From Acinetobacter sp. UBA3106 (GTDB lineage: Bacteria; Pseudomonadota; Gammaproteobacteria; Pseudomonadales; Moraxellaceae): DNA of 64,000 nt. Position numbers and translations under genes: made by a program. The stretch covers positions 27,827-91,826 of the forward strand of contig DFAM01000011.1 of assembly GCA_002365595.1 (NCBI GenBank), read 5' to 3'. The notes beneath the pieces were generated by a model that searched no databases, was not told the origin of the DNA, and saw nothing but the letters and a program-made list of their open reading frames with translations. This document shows, piece by piece, positions 8,692 to 17,798 of the stretch (within the stretch, counting starts at the first letter, position 1; each line of letters begins with the position of its first letter).

Positions 8692-9384
8692 TTAGAGAAA
8701 TTTAACCAGGAAATGAATAATACCCGGTCCCAGCAGCACCATAAATACTCCTGCAAGCACCATGGTCAAGCACGCCACCACACCTTCTTCGCGATGACGC
8801 ATAAAGGCTTTACTGGTGCCAAAACCATGGGCTGCATTGCCAAAAGACGCGCCTTGAGCAAAGCGTGAATTCAGCTTCAGGGCAAGTAGCAGCACATCAC
8901 CCATCGCTACACCGGCAATCCCGGTAATCATGGTAAATAAAATCACCAATTCAACCGAACCACCTATGTTGGAGGTGAGTTCCATGGCAAAAGGTGTGGA
9001 AATAGAACGAGCCATCAAACTGTAAGATGTGGCTTGGTCAAAATGAAATAATTTTGCCAGATAAAATGCGCTGATCACACCGACAATCATGCCTACCACA
9101 ATTCCTAAACTAATCGACAGGGCATGTTGCTGAATGACTTTACGATATTCATAAATAGGGATGGCAAAGGCAATGGTTGCTGGTCCTAACATCCAGATCA
9201 GCCACTGATTTTCTACCATATAGGTGTCATAGGAAATATTGAAGAGCAGCATCAATATCACCACGATAAAGGGAACAAAAATACCCGGTGCTAACAGCAT
9301 GTAGGGATATTTTTTATGCAGTTTTTTAGCTCCTACATAACAGATGAAGGTCCCGATAAAACACATAAATGCAGTCAGGTTCAT
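8692..9384 (-). CDS. lrgB: LrgB/CidB family membrane protein
   Basis: 230-residue polytopic protein of the LrgB family. It has the characteristic LARSISTPFAMEL and GAAHGFGTSKA-like blocks (here FGNAAHGFGTSKAFM). It pairs with the LrgA homologue encoded one base upstream in the same transcript. The family has been linked to holin-like control of murein hydrolases and, in some bacteria, to pyruvate or other overflow-metabolite export. Which applies here cannot be told from sequence. Confidence 0.9.
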   Translation of the reverse strand: MNLTAFMCFIGTFICYVGAKKLHKKYPYMLLAPGIFVPFIVVILMLLFNISYDTYMVENQWLIWMLGPATIAFAIPIYEYRKVIQQHALSISLGIVVGMIVGVISAFYLAKLFHFDQATSYSLMARSISTPFAMELTSNIGGSVELVILFTMITGIAGVAMGDVLLLALKLNSRFAQGASFGNAAHGFGTSKAFMRHREEGVVACLTMVLAGVFMVLLGPGIIHFLVKFL

Positions 9385-9385
9385 G

Positions 9386-9820
9386 TTATTTTCCCTGCTC
9401 TAATAGGTGTTGGGCAGGTGATTTATGCTTTAAACGAGCTTCCAGCTTAAACCCGAAATATACGCTATAAGCTGTAGCTACCATCACCAAAAAAGTGCCG
9501 ATCACGACCGATAAAACCAGTTGCCAGCCTTGAGTCAAAAGCAGGTCCTTATATTTAATAATGCCAACCACACAGGGAATAAATAACAACACCAGTTCAC
9601 TCAGAATAAAATCTGAACCGGTCTTGATCCATTGCAGTTTAAATAGGCCACTCAGTAAAGCGATTAAAACCAGTAATAGACCAATAACCCCGGCAGAAAC
9701 CGGTAAATTGAGCGCTCGTTGTATGAGTGAGGAAATCCACCAGATGAAGATGAGCAGACTGAGCTGTGAAATAATCTTGGCAATATAAATTAATTTTGGA
9801 ACAAGTGAAGAGGTAGACAT
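9386..9820 (-). CDS. cidA: LrgA/CidA family membrane protein
   Basis: 144 residues with about four membrane helices and the family motifs LPVSAGVIGLLLV and ELVLLFIPCVVGII. First gene of an lrgA-lrgB pair, ending one base before lrgB. A divergent LysR gene starts about 96 bp away, the same arrangement as cidR-cidAB, so that regulator probably controls it. Confidence 0.9.
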   Translation of the reverse strand: MSTSSLVPKLIYIAKIISQLSLLIFIWWISSLIQRALNLPVSAGVIGLLLVLIALLSGLFKLQWIKTGSDFILSELVLLFIPCVVGIIKYKDLLLTQGWQLVLSVVIGTFLVMVATAYSVYFGFKLEARLKHKSPAQHLLEQGK

Positions 9821-9916
9821 AATCAGGAGATATCAAAACTTGAAGGTATTTTAAATTTGACCCTATGTTTATATTATGAATAATAAAAAAAAGATTATGC
9901 TGAAATGGAATGATCA

Positions 9917-10816
9917 TTGGATATTAAGAGTCTAAGCATGTTCGTTAAAATTGTGCAATTGCAAAGTTTTACCCGAACAGCTGAGGAAATGTGTGTAACC
10001 CAACCCACCATCAGTAAAGCCATATATCACTTGGAACAGGAAATTGGTGTGCCTTTATTTCATAAGGGAGAAGCCGGACGTAAAAGGGATGTCAGCTTAA
10101 CGTATACGGGTGAACAGGTGTATCAACATGCCTTGACCATACTTGAACAACAGCAGCAGATCTTTGCAACTGTGAATAAAATCAAGCAGCTAAAACAGGG
10201 AAAATTAACTTTAGGCTTACCACCCTTAGGTTCTGTTTTGCTCAGTAGTTTAATTGCCAAATTTCACAAGCAATATCCAGATATAGAATTAAGCTTTCTG
10301 GAGGTGGGTGCCTCTGCAATTGAAGAAGCCATTTTGGCGAAAAAAGTCGATGTCGGCATTTTACTGGGACATTTAAAACCGGTACTCAGCGGTATTCCCA
10401 TTATGGATTCACCCATGTGCTTACTGTCACGCAAAGAAACCCAGTGGAAAGCTAAAAAAACCGTTCAATTGATTGAATTAAAAGAAGAGTCATTTTTATT
10501 ATATGACGATTCCTTCAGTTTAAATAACATGATTATTCAGGCAGCTAATCATGCAGGTTTTGAACCCAAGGTAATCTGTAAAAGCAGCCAGTGGGACTTC
10601 ATTGCCAAAATGGTCGAATCGGATGTCGGGATCGCATTATTACCGAAAATCTATTGTGAACAGCTGGATCAGACAAAATATAACGTGAGCGTGCTAGAAA
10701 GCCCAAATCTGAACTGGACATTGAGCATGGCGTGGAATACCACGGTTGCAATGAATCCTGCCACGCGGGCATGGCTGAAAATTATTGAGCAAAATCAGGA
10801 TAAAATTCATTTTTAA
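9917..10816 (+). CDS. LysR-family regulator, probable CidR-like activator of lrgAB
   Basis: 299 residues: an N-terminal winged helix-turn-helix (FVKIVQLQSFTRTAEEMCVTQPTISKAI, about residues 8-36, given in part) and a substrate-binding domain from about residue 90. The start is most likely TTG 9917. It gives the usual LysR beginning MDIKSLSMF and has GGA eight bases upstream. The next in-frame ATG would remove the first helix. It is divergent from lrgAB with a short shared promoter region. No target site could be confirmed by eye. Confidence 0.87.
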   Translation: MDIKSLSMFVKIVQLQSFTRTAEEMCVTQPTISKAIYHLEQEIGVPLFHKGEAGRKRDVSLTYTGEQVYQHALTILEQQQQIFATVNKIKQLKQGKLTLGLPPLGSVLLSSLIAKFHKQYPDIELSFLEVGASAIEEAILAKKVDVGILLGHLKPVLSGIPIMDSPMCLLSRKETQWKAKKTVQLIELKEESFLLYDDSFSLNNMIIQAANHAGFEPKVICKSSQWDFIAKMVESDVGIALLPKIYCEQLDQTKYNVSVLESPNLNWTLSMAWNTTVAMNPATRAWLKIIEQNQDKIHF

Positions 10817-11035
10817 AAGAGGATGTTTTTAAAAAAATCCTCCCTGTAGAACGCCAAGAACGTTAAGTAGTTCCTCTAACTGAAAAAGGTTCAGAGCTTA
10901 TCCAATTTTAAGGACTATGGCACATTGGGAAGATTAGTGGATGAATGAAGCTTTAGGTCAGCCGTTCATTTAGGCAACATTATTTCAACTATCTAAAACG
11001 ATATAAATAACATCCTGGGAATTTATCCACCGAAC

Positions 11036-11350
11036 TTATAGACAATTCGGCGGTTTAGGAATGCCTGCCAGACGACTTAAATGACGTGCCACCAGACCGG
11101 TATTAAACTGGTCTTGCAAGACGGCATTATTGATATCGGCACTGACGGTTTTCATCAGAAATTTGATCAGTGGACGAGTGGCAGGTGAATGCCCGAACTG
11201 TTGATAGAACTGGCGTACGGCATGTAAAACTTCAAAATGCCACGCTGTAAGTTGCAGCTCCAGAGAATTTGCCAGTTCTTGAGCCACTTGTTCATTCCAG
11301 ATGGTGTAATCGACTAAGTGACCGTCTTGATCGAGTTCTAGATTCATCAT
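11036..11350 (-). CDS. tusE: Sulfur-relay protein TusE (DsrC/TusE family)
   Basis: About 104 residues. It has the DsrC-type core (AWHFEVLHAVRQFYQQFG) and the C-terminal PKPPNC-Leu with the penultimate Cys that carries the persulfide in this family. TusE passes sulfur from TusBCD to MnmA for 2-thiouridine in tRNA. The chosen start (11350) matches the length of E. coli TusE. ATG 11359, which overlaps the tusB stop as TAATG, and ATG 11347 are also possible. Last gene of tusDCBE. Confidence 0.87.
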   Translation of the reverse strand: MMNLELDQDGHLVDYTIWNEQVAQELANSLELQLTAWHFEVLHAVRQFYQQFGHSPATRPLIKFLMKTVSADINNAVLQDQFNTGLVARHLSRLAGIPKPPNCL

Positions 11351-11358
11351 TAATCTCA

Positions 11359-11643
11359 TTAATTCATGCGAATACAGCGGGTATAGTTCAGGCAAATATC
11401 TGCGAATTCTGCATAAGAAATCACTTGTAAATTTTCGGTTTTTTGGCCTGCGAGAATTTCCGCATCGGTGTCCAGTACATAGATATTGTTTAATTGTTGC
11501 AGGAATGGATGCGACAGTTGTAAGACCGATTCACCCATCAGCACAATCGTATCTTCAGGGCTATGAACCTGTTGCAATTTTGCCAGTACAGACGGAGTTG
11601 CTGAGAAAGTACTTTGTACCAAATATAAGCTTTTATTCGACAT
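11359..11643 (-). CDS. tusB: Sulfur-relay protein TusB
   Basis: 94 residues from ATG 11643 (MSNKSLYLVQST), preceded by AAGAG; an upstream in-frame TTG at 11661 is unlikely. It belongs to the small DsrH/TusB family (LYLVQSTFSATP, DTIVLMGESVLQL). It forms the TusBCD complex with its neighbours. The call rests on family resemblance and the conserved tusDCB order. Confidence 0.84.
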   Translation of the reverse strand: MSNKSLYLVQSTFSATPSVLAKLQQVHSPEDTIVLMGESVLQLSHPFLQQLNNIYVLDTDAEILAGQKTENLQVISYAEFADICLNYTRCIRMN

Positions 11644-11663
11644 AATCAGTTTACTCTTCAACT

Positions 11664-12014
11664 TTACCAGTACAGTACAAAATCAAAACTTTGAATAAAA
11701 TCAGCATTTAACTCAACAAATTCAATATCCTGTTGAGCATTGGTCACAAAGTGTGAGTTTTGATGTCTATTTTCGACCAAAATTGGACTAAGATCATAAA
11801 ATTCAAAGCTATCGACCATATTGGATGCCACTTTAAAAGCATGCTTGAGTTGCTCAAATTGCAGTTCGGCATTGAGTAAACTTAAGGCGGCATCTTGCAG
11901 TAAGACTTTCACTTCACAGCCAAAAGTTGCCAGTACCATCGTGGCAGACAGGCTTTCGTGCACTTGCAGATTGGCCAGATTAGCTTGGGTTAAAATAACG
12001 AGTACAGATTTCAC
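11664..12014 (-). CDS. tusC: Sulfur-relay protein TusC
   Basis: 116 residues of the DsrE/DsrF-like fold: a short beta strand at the start (SVLVILTQAN), then a helix, then FGCEVKVLLQDAALSLL. Partner of TusB and TusD in the sulfur relay to tRNA 2-thiouridine. It lies between tusD and tusB in the same transcript. Confidence 0.85.
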   Translation of the reverse strand: MKSVLVILTQANLANLQVHESLSATMVLATFGCEVKVLLQDAALSLLNAELQFEQLKHAFKVASNMVDSFEFYDLSPILVENRHQNSHFVTNAQQDIEFVELNADFIQSFDFVLYW

Positions 12015-12057
12015 ACAATTTACCTTTTAAAAGCAACAATGACCAAAAAATATCGCC

Positions 12058-12426
12058 TTAGAATTGAATCAGACGTTGTGTTGATTGCACTGCATCGGCG
12101 AGTTCACCCAGGCCAACCAGTTCAAAGCCTTGTGCAAGATTGTGTTGGCTAATTTGATGTCGTTTCGCATTTTCCTCATCGCTAATACCACGGGCCAAAG
12201 CAGCACTGACACATACCGGTAAACGAATTGCCAGTTTCTGCCATTCTTCAGTCAAGTTACGCTGATCATCCGGAACCCATTGCAAGGCATTCGCAACATT
12301 TACACCGTCTTGATAGAAGAACACGCGAAATGCCTGGTTTTTAGCGTGTAAAGCCTGAGCCAGACCCAAGGCATGCCAGGCATAGATTGAGGTTGGAGCA
12401 GAGGTAATTAGTAATAAGGTACTCAT
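12058..12426 (-). CDS. tusD: Sulfurtransferase TusD
   Basis: 122 residues. The DsrE-family active cysteine is present at residue 72 in LPVCVSAALARG, the residue that receives sulfur from TusA in E. coli. First gene of the tusDCBE operon, transcribed away from the epimerase gene at 12497. The shared upstream region is only about 70 bp. Confidence 0.9.
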   Translation of the reverse strand: MSTLLLITSAPTSIYAWHALGLAQALHAKNQAFRVFFYQDGVNVANALQWVPDDQRNLTEEWQKLAIRLPVCVSAALARGISDEENAKRHQISQHNLAQGFELVGLGELADAVQSTQRLIQF

Positions 12427-12496
12427 CGAACTTCACTTGAGGAATGCCCAATCGATATTGATGCATCCGAACTTCATAAGAAAAGGGTAGTATACA

Positions 12497-13504
12497 ATGA
12501 TTTTAGTGACTGGTGGTTTAGGCTTTATAGGCTCACATATTGCGTTAAGCCTGATGGCTCATGGACAAGAGGTCATCATTGTCGATAATTTATCCAATGC
12601 AACTTTACAAACCTTAGAACGACTTGAATACATTTCCGGCATGTATGTGCCTTTTGTCAAAATTGATATCCGAAATACCCCAGCTTTAAACAAAGTTTTT
12701 GAACAATATTCTGTAGAAGCGGTCATTCATACCGCCGGTTTTAAATCGATAGAAGAATCCGTACTTAAACCGCTGGAATATTATAACGACAATGTTAGCT
12801 GTATTATGAGTCTGCTGCGTGCCATGCAGCGTACCGGCATTCGTACCTTAATTCACTTATCCAGTTTGGCGGTCTATGGTCAGTCAAGTTTAATCCTGAC
12901 TGAAGATCTTCCTTTTAACTATTCTTATCCCAATCCCTACGTGAAGTCACAGCAAATGACGGAAGAAATCATCCGCGATACCGCTTTGACCGACAGTGAA
13001 TGGAAAATTGCCATTTTAAGGTTGTGCAATATAGCGGGTGCATTTGAACATGGTGTGCTGGGGGAGTTTGTTGCGCCATTGCCGAAAAATATTATTCCTC
13101 TGGCTTTACAGGTTGCGGCGAGGAAACGTGAATATATTGAGCTGCGTCAGCAGGCACAAACTCTAGATCGTACCGTTGAACGTAGCTTTTTGCATGTATT
13201 GGATTGCTGTGATGCCATTTTTGCTTCTCTACAATGGTTAAGGACTCAGCCTTATACCTGTGATGCTTTTAATATTGCCGGGCAGAATATATCTATTCGA
13301 GCTTTACTCAGTGAAGTGGCAAAAGTCACCCAGGTAGAAATGAAAACGGTCGATGCGCCGTTTTATGCCTATGCTGAACTTGATCAGGTGGGGGCGACCT
13401 CAGGAAAAGCCCATGAAATTTTAAAATGGCAACCTAAGCGCAGCATTACCCAAATTATTGAGGATGCGTGGCGTTTTTATCAGCAAACGCTTAAGGGAAA
13501 TTAA
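12497..13504 (+). CDS. GalE-like NAD-dependent epimerase, divergent active site
   Basis: 335 residues of the extended SDR family. The NAD-binding GGLGFIGSH lies at residues 6-14 and the Ser region at 122-123 (LSSLAVYG). The catalytic Tyr is at 148, but the usual YxxxK lysine is replaced: the sequence reads YVKSQ, so residue 152 is Gln (codon CAG at 12950-12952). The substrate region is recognisable but degenerate compared with UDP-glucose 4-epimerase. It may be a specialised epimerase/dehydratase, a non-catalytic homologue, or use Lys150. A single-gene unit between tusD and fumC. Confidence 0.82.
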   Translation: MILVTGGLGFIGSHIALSLMAHGQEVIIVDNLSNATLQTLERLEYISGMYVPFVKIDIRNTPALNKVFEQYSVEAVIHTAGFKSIEESVLKPLEYYNDNVSCIMSLLRAMQRTGIRTLIHLSSLAVYGQSSLILTEDLPFNYSYPNPYVKSQQMTEEIIRDTALTDSEWKIAILRLCNIAGAFEHGVLGEFVAPLPKNIIPLALQVAARKREYIELRQQAQTLDRTVERSFLHVLDCCDAIFASLQWLRTQPYTCDAFNIAGQNISIRALLSEVAKVTQVEMKTVDAPFYAYAELDQVGATSGKAHEILKWQPKRSITQIIEDAWRFYQQTLKGN

Positions 13505-13636
13505 GACAAGATGAATTTAAAAATATATGAAAATAATTATCATTTACAATTAAAAGATGTTTGATTAAGATCATTAAATATGTCAAAACTGATGAATTGG
13601 CTTAAGTAACAAAACTACATGGATATGAGGTAGAGC

Positions 13637-15031
13637 ATGCAAACACGTATTGAACATGACACTATGGGCGATGTAGAAGTTCCGAGTGAAGCAATGTGGG
13701 GTGCGCAAACACAGCGTAGTTTGCAAAACTTTAAAATTGGTCAGGAACGTTTACCACGAGCGATGATTCGGGCGATGGGTCTGGTCAAAAAATCCGCTGC
13801 TATTACCAATGCCGAATTAGATCAAATTCCGCATGAACTGTCACATTATATTGTGGGTGCAGCAGAAGAGGTGATTGCCGGGAAGTGGGATAGTCAATTT
13901 CCACTGGTGGTGTGGCAAACTGGTTCAGGTACGCAAAGCAATATGAACTGTAATGAAGTGATTGCCAATATTGCCAACCAGAAACTGGGCAATCCTTTGG
14001 GTTCGCAAAAGCCGGTCCATCCTAATGACCATGTTAATCGTGCACAATCGACCAATGACTCTTTTCCAACGACCATTCATGTAGCAGCAAGCTTACAAAT
14101 CAATGAATTGCTGATTCCTGCGGTACAACGTTTACGCGATACTTTAGCGGATAAATCTCAAGCGTTTTCAGACATTGTCAAAATAGGCCGTACCCATTTA
14201 CAGGACGCAACACCGTTAACGCTCGGGCAAGAATTTAGTGGATATGTATCACAATTGGATCATGCCTTAAAACGTCTGCATTATGCTTTATTGGGTTTAT
14301 ATGAATTGCCTTTGGGAGGTACAGCAGTCGGAACAGGCTTAAATGCACATCCTGAATATGCCGTAAAAGCGGCAGCACAATTGGCTACATTAACCGGTTT
14401 GCCATTTGTGACGGCTCCTAACAAATTTGAAGCTTTGGCGGCACGCGACGCGGCAGTATTTGCCTCTGGTGCCTTAAAAACTTTGGCAGCGAGTTTGAAT
14501 AAAATTGCCAATGATATTCGCTGGCTGGCCAGTGGTCCGCGTTGCGGTTTTGGGGAAATCCGTATTCCTGAAAATGAGCCGGGTTCAAGCATTATGCCGG
14601 GCAAGGTCAATCCGACCCAAAGTGAAGCCATGACCATGGTGGTGGCGCAAGTGCTAGGTAATGATACAACCATTAATGTTGCCGGAGCTTCAGGAAACTT
14701 TGAGCTGAATGTATTCATGCCGGTCATTGCATTTAACCTGTTGCAATCGATTCAACTGTTAGGCGATGCCTGTAACAGCTTCAATGATCATTGCGCCGTT
14801 GGCATTGAGCCAAACCGGGAAAAAATTGATCATTTCTTGCATAACTCACTGATGTTAGTCACTGCTTTAAATCCGGTGATTGGTTATGAAAACGCTGCCA
14901 AAGTGGCAAAAACAGCTTATAAGGAAGGCAAAACCTTAAAACAGGTCGCAGTCGAATTGAATCTGGTTACTGCTGAACAGTTTGATGCGGTGGTAATTCC
15001 TGAAAATATGGTTTCACCTAACGTGAAATAG
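13637..15031 (+). CDS. fumC: Fumarate hydratase class II
   Basis: 464 residues, full length. It interconverts fumarate and malate in the TCA cycle. The family signature GSSIMPGKVNPTQ is present, as are the TGSGTQSNMN and GRTHLQDATPLTLGQEFSG active-site loops. The start is ATG 13637, with a GAGGTAGAG-like site just upstream. No iron-sulfur cysteine motif, consistent with the class II, oxidant-resistant enzyme. Confidence 0.96.
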   Translation: MQTRIEHDTMGDVEVPSEAMWGAQTQRSLQNFKIGQERLPRAMIRAMGLVKKSAAITNAELDQIPHELSHYIVGAAEEVIAGKWDSQFPLVVWQTGSGTQSNMNCNEVIANIANQKLGNPLGSQKPVHPNDHVNRAQSTNDSFPTTIHVAASLQINELLIPAVQRLRDTLADKSQAFSDIVKIGRTHLQDATPLTLGQEFSGYVSQLDHALKRLHYALLGLYELPLGGTAVGTGLNAHPEYAVKAAAQLATLTGLPFVTAPNKFEALAARDAAVFASGALKTLAASLNKIANDIRWLASGPRCGFGEIRIPENEPGSSIMPGKVNPTQSEAMTMVVAQVLGNDTTINVAGASGNFELNVFMPVIAFNLLQSIQLLGDACNSFNDHCAVGIEPNREKIDHFLHNSLMLVTALNPVIGYENAAKVAKTAYKEGKTLKQVAVELNLVTAEQFDAVVIPENMVSPNVK

Positions 15032-15132
15032 GCAGCTAAAGGCTGGAACAGCTATCAATTGAACATCAGTGGTTTTTATCTGGGGCATATATGCGTACAA
15101 TATACGAAGAAATTAACTGCTGATGATTGATT

Positions 15133-15624
15133 ATGCTTGATGTTTATTTAACAGATGTTCAGAAAAAGGTGCAATTTAAGGATTATCCGGGTGAGCATCC
15201 TGTTAAATTTATTTTGAATTTTAAAAAGATTTTTCCGAGTGTGATGGAATTATTGCTTCCGGTTCTGCCGAGCGATGAAAATCTGGATGAAATGACCTGG
15301 GAATCGACCACTGAAGATTTTGAATTATTCAAATTATTACTCAGCGGCTGGGGCGTGATTGAATTACGTTTAAATGCGATTTCTCAATTTAAAAATAAAA
15401 ACTATGCCGATCAGCTGGTGAAAACTGCACAGCAAAAGCGTAAAGAATTTGCTAAAGCCCAAAAAACCCTAAAAACAGTTGAACTAGATTATTTGTTTAT
15501 GCACGAAATTCATGCACTGATTGATGCAGAACTGGTTGAAATTGGTGAGAAATTCTATTTGCCAACACTGCGTGATTTATGGAAGCACAAAGTTCCGCAA
15601 AATGTATTGAATGCTAAATTTTAG
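15133..15624 (+). CDS. Conserved protein of unknown function
   Basis: 163 residues from ATG 15133; an in-frame TTG at 15127 is less likely. No signal peptide or membrane segment. Acidic N-terminal half, then a Lys-rich helical stretch (KTAQQKRKEFAKAQKTLKTVE, about residues 98-118, given in part) that could form a coiled coil. I do not recognise a family. It ends just before a strong terminator, so it is a real transcription unit. Confidence 0.7.
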   Translation: MLDVYLTDVQKKVQFKDYPGEHPVKFILNFKKIFPSVMELLLPVLPSDENLDEMTWESTTEDFELFKLLLSGWGVIELRLNAISQFKNKNYADQLVKTAQQKRKEFAKAQKTLKTVELDYLFMHEIHALIDAELVEIGEKFYLPTLRDLWKHKVPQNVLNAKF

Positions 15625-15646
15625 AGCAGTCTAAAATACAATCATA

Positions 15647-15672
15647 ATCCTCCATATATTGGGGGATTTTTT
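15647..15672 (+). terminator. Rho-independent terminator
   Basis: ATCCTCC (15647-15653) pairs with GGGGGAT (15661-15667), one G-T pair included, seven-base loop, followed by a T-run. It ends the unknown gene at 15133-15624. Confidence 0.85.
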
Positions 15673-15906
15673 ATGACTGTTTTATAAATAAAAAGACGGA
15701 TTTAAATGAGCTATCCGTTTCTATATAAAAAATTAAAGATTTAATTATCAATAAAATGTACTAGAAATTGGAATTATTATTGCATATGGTAAGACAGCAA
15801 CAAATTTTCCTCAGTATTGTTATAAAAGTTGATATTTCACATTTTATTAACAGTCAAAGGGTGTTGTATCAAATCTTCCCGAAGAAATATTATAGGATTT
15901 CATTCA

Positions 15907-16509
15907 ATGTCGAATCAGTTTTTAGATTTAATTAATAAACGCCGTACCATTTATGCGGTGGGTAAAAATGTAGAGCAAAGCCCAGAATATTTAACTGATT
16001 TGATTAAGCATGCGATTAAGCAAAGTCCGTCATCTTTTAACTCACAATCTTCACGTGCCGTGATTCTGTTTAATGCCGAGCATGAAAAATTTTGGGATTT
16101 TGTCAAAGAAAAACTGAAGTCTTATGCCAAAGATGAAGAAAGTGCGGCAAAAACCAGTGCCAAAATGGACAGCTTTGCAGCAGGTGTGGGTACAGTTTTA
16201 TTTTTTGAAGATATGGATGTGATTAAAGGTCTGCAAGAGCAGTTTCCATCTTATGCAGAAAATTTCCCAGTCTGGGCAGAGCACTCAACAGCCATTGCCC
16301 AGTTTGCGACCTGGACAGCGTTACATACAGAAGGCCTGGGTGCTTCACTTCAGCATTACAACCCGATTGTCGATGAACAGGTGCATGCAGAATGGGATAT
16401 TCCAGCTTCATGGAAACTGCGTGCCCAACTGGTCTTTGGTTCAGTAGAAGGCGAAGCCAAAGAAAAAGCTTATATGGATGATGCAGTCCGTTTTAAAGTA
16501 TTTAAGTAA
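15907..16509 (+). CDS. Nitroreductase family protein
   Basis: 200 residues from ATG 15907 (MSNQFLDLINKRRTIYAVG). It resembles the YfhC/Frm2 branch of flavin nitroreductases: the RRTIY start, IKQSPSSFNSQSSRAV in the FMN-binding region, and AEHSTAIAQFATWTA with EGLGASLQHYNP further on. Probably an FMN-dependent NAD(P)H oxidoreductase; the substrate cannot be deduced. A longer in-frame start at 15829 lies in AT-rich leader DNA and is unlikely. Confidence 0.85.
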   Translation: MSNQFLDLINKRRTIYAVGKNVEQSPEYLTDLIKHAIKQSPSSFNSQSSRAVILFNAEHEKFWDFVKEKLKSYAKDEESAAKTSAKMDSFAAGVGTVLFFEDMDVIKGLQEQFPSYAENFPVWAEHSTAIAQFATWTALHTEGLGASLQHYNPIVDEQVHAEWDIPASWKLRAQLVFGSVEGEAKEKAYMDDAVRFKVFK

Positions 16510-16523
16510 TTCATAATCTTACG

Positions 16524-16553
16524 AAATCCCCCTTTATGACAGGGGGATTTCTT
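16524..16553. terminator. Terminator between convergent genes
   Basis: A perfect ten-base stem: AAATCCCCCT (16524-16533) with AGGGGGATTT (16541-16550), seven-base loop. It sits between the nitroreductase-like gene and the convergent MFS gene. Confidence 0.85.
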
Positions 16554-16592
16554 GTATTTAGCTAATGATTTTAATTTTTTCTGGCGCTATCG

Positions 16593-17798
16593 TTAAGCAG
16601 CTTTAACGGTTTTGCTTTTTACTTTATGTCCATGTAGCACATAGTAAAAGCCAATACAGCATAAGGCAGCAATCGCGCTATACATATACAACTGCGCGTA
16701 ATCGATATAATCCAGCGCCATACCAATGAAATAGGGACCAAAACCTAGACCCGCATCCAGGAAGATGAAAAAAGTCGAGGTGGCAAAGCCCATACGGTCG
16801 AGTGTGGTACTTTTTACGGCCACGGTTTGGCACACCGATTGAATGTTGCCATACCCCAAACCCAGTAGACCTGCACAAATTAACAGTGTTGCCGGACTAT
16901 GTGCCTGGCTGAGTAAATACAGGGCAAAAGCCATAATAATAAATGCCGGATACATAATGATATTTTCACCTTTACGATCCATCAGCGGGCCGGTAAAGGG
17001 ACGTGAAAATAAAATCGCGATCGCATACATCAGGAAAAAGAACGAAGCTGTTTCTACCAGATCAATTTCTTTGGCATAGAAATTTATAAAGGATAAAACC
17101 CCTGAATAGCAAATTGATGTCAATAACATGATGATTGAAATCGGCAAGGCTTTCATTTCAATAAACTGGGAAATAAAACTTGGTTTTTTCACATTGACTT
17201 GAGTTTCAATGGTTTTAGGGTGTTGTGGCAAGTTAGGCACTTCAATCAGCAAAGCCACGATTAAACAGCTCATAGCGACCAGGCTAGATAAGGCAAAAAT
17301 CGCAGTATAGCCGACGTGAAGCATCATCCAGATGGCCAGAAACGGACCAATCGCGGTACCTAAAGTGCTGCTCATACTATAGTAACCAATACCTTCACCA
17401 CGACGGGTCGGCGGTAAAATCTGGGCGATGATGGTTCCCAATACAGTCGATGCCATACCCATCATAAAACCATGCATGAAACGCACTCCCAGCAAAGCAG
17501 CGACATTCATGGGAATAAAATAGAATCCTGAAAAAATCAAAAATCCAATTAAACCCACAATCATGGTGGTTCTGTGTCCAAACCGTTCTAGAAACTTACC
17601 AACAAATAAACGACCAATCAGTGTACCGACAATAAACAGACCCGAAACCAAACCCGCTTGTGCCGTAGTTGCACCGAGCTCAGCAACTGCGTAGCCAACA
17701 ATAACCACTACTAGAAGATAAAAGGTCAGAACCAGCTGAAAGTTAATTGAGCTGACAAGAATAAAATTTTTGGTCCATAAGGGCGTATTTTCACTCAT
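16593..17798 (-). CDS. MFS transporter (drug-efflux type)
   Basis: 401 residues with about 12 membrane helices. The MFS loop motif after helix 2 is visible (GRLFVGKFLERFGHR). Its start overlaps the stop of the MarR gene by four bases, so regulator and transporter are co-transcribed. The likely role is efflux of a small organic compound sensed by the regulator. A paralogue with the same KKALP/MKALP-type central-loop boundary occurs at 44970-46148. Confidence 0.88.
   Translation of the reverse strand: MSENTPLWTKNFILVSSINFQLVLTFYLLVVVIVGYAVAELGATTAQAGLVSGLFIVGTLIGRLFVGKFLERFGHRTTMIVGLIGFLIFSGFYFIPMNVAALLGVRFMHGFMMGMASTVLGTIIAQILPPTRRGEGIGYYSMSSTLGTAIGPFLAIWMMLHVGYTAIFALSSLVAMSCLIVALLIEVPNLPQHPKTIETQVNVKKPSFISQFIEMKALPISIIMLLTSICYSGVLSFINFYAKEIDLVETASFFFLMYAIAILFSRPFTGPLMDRKGENIIMYPAFIIMAFALYLLSQAHSPATLLICAGLLGLGYGNIQSVCQTVAVKSTTLDRMGFATSTFFIFLDAGLGFGPYFIGMALDYIDYAQLYMYSAIAALCCIGFYYVLHGHKVKSKTVKAA

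Noticed and set aside
9639..9917. A 92-codon minus-strand frame overlapping the lrgA start
   Set aside because: Out of frame with lrgA, poor composition, and it occupies the divergent promoter region.
10822..10848. GAGGAT/ATCCTC inverted repeat after the CidR-like gene
   Set aside because: Interrupted stem with hardly any loop and no T-run. Not supported as a terminator.
14281..14727. A 148-codon minus-strand open frame inside fumC
   Set aside because: Antisense shadow of a clear fumarase gene, with no ribosome site.
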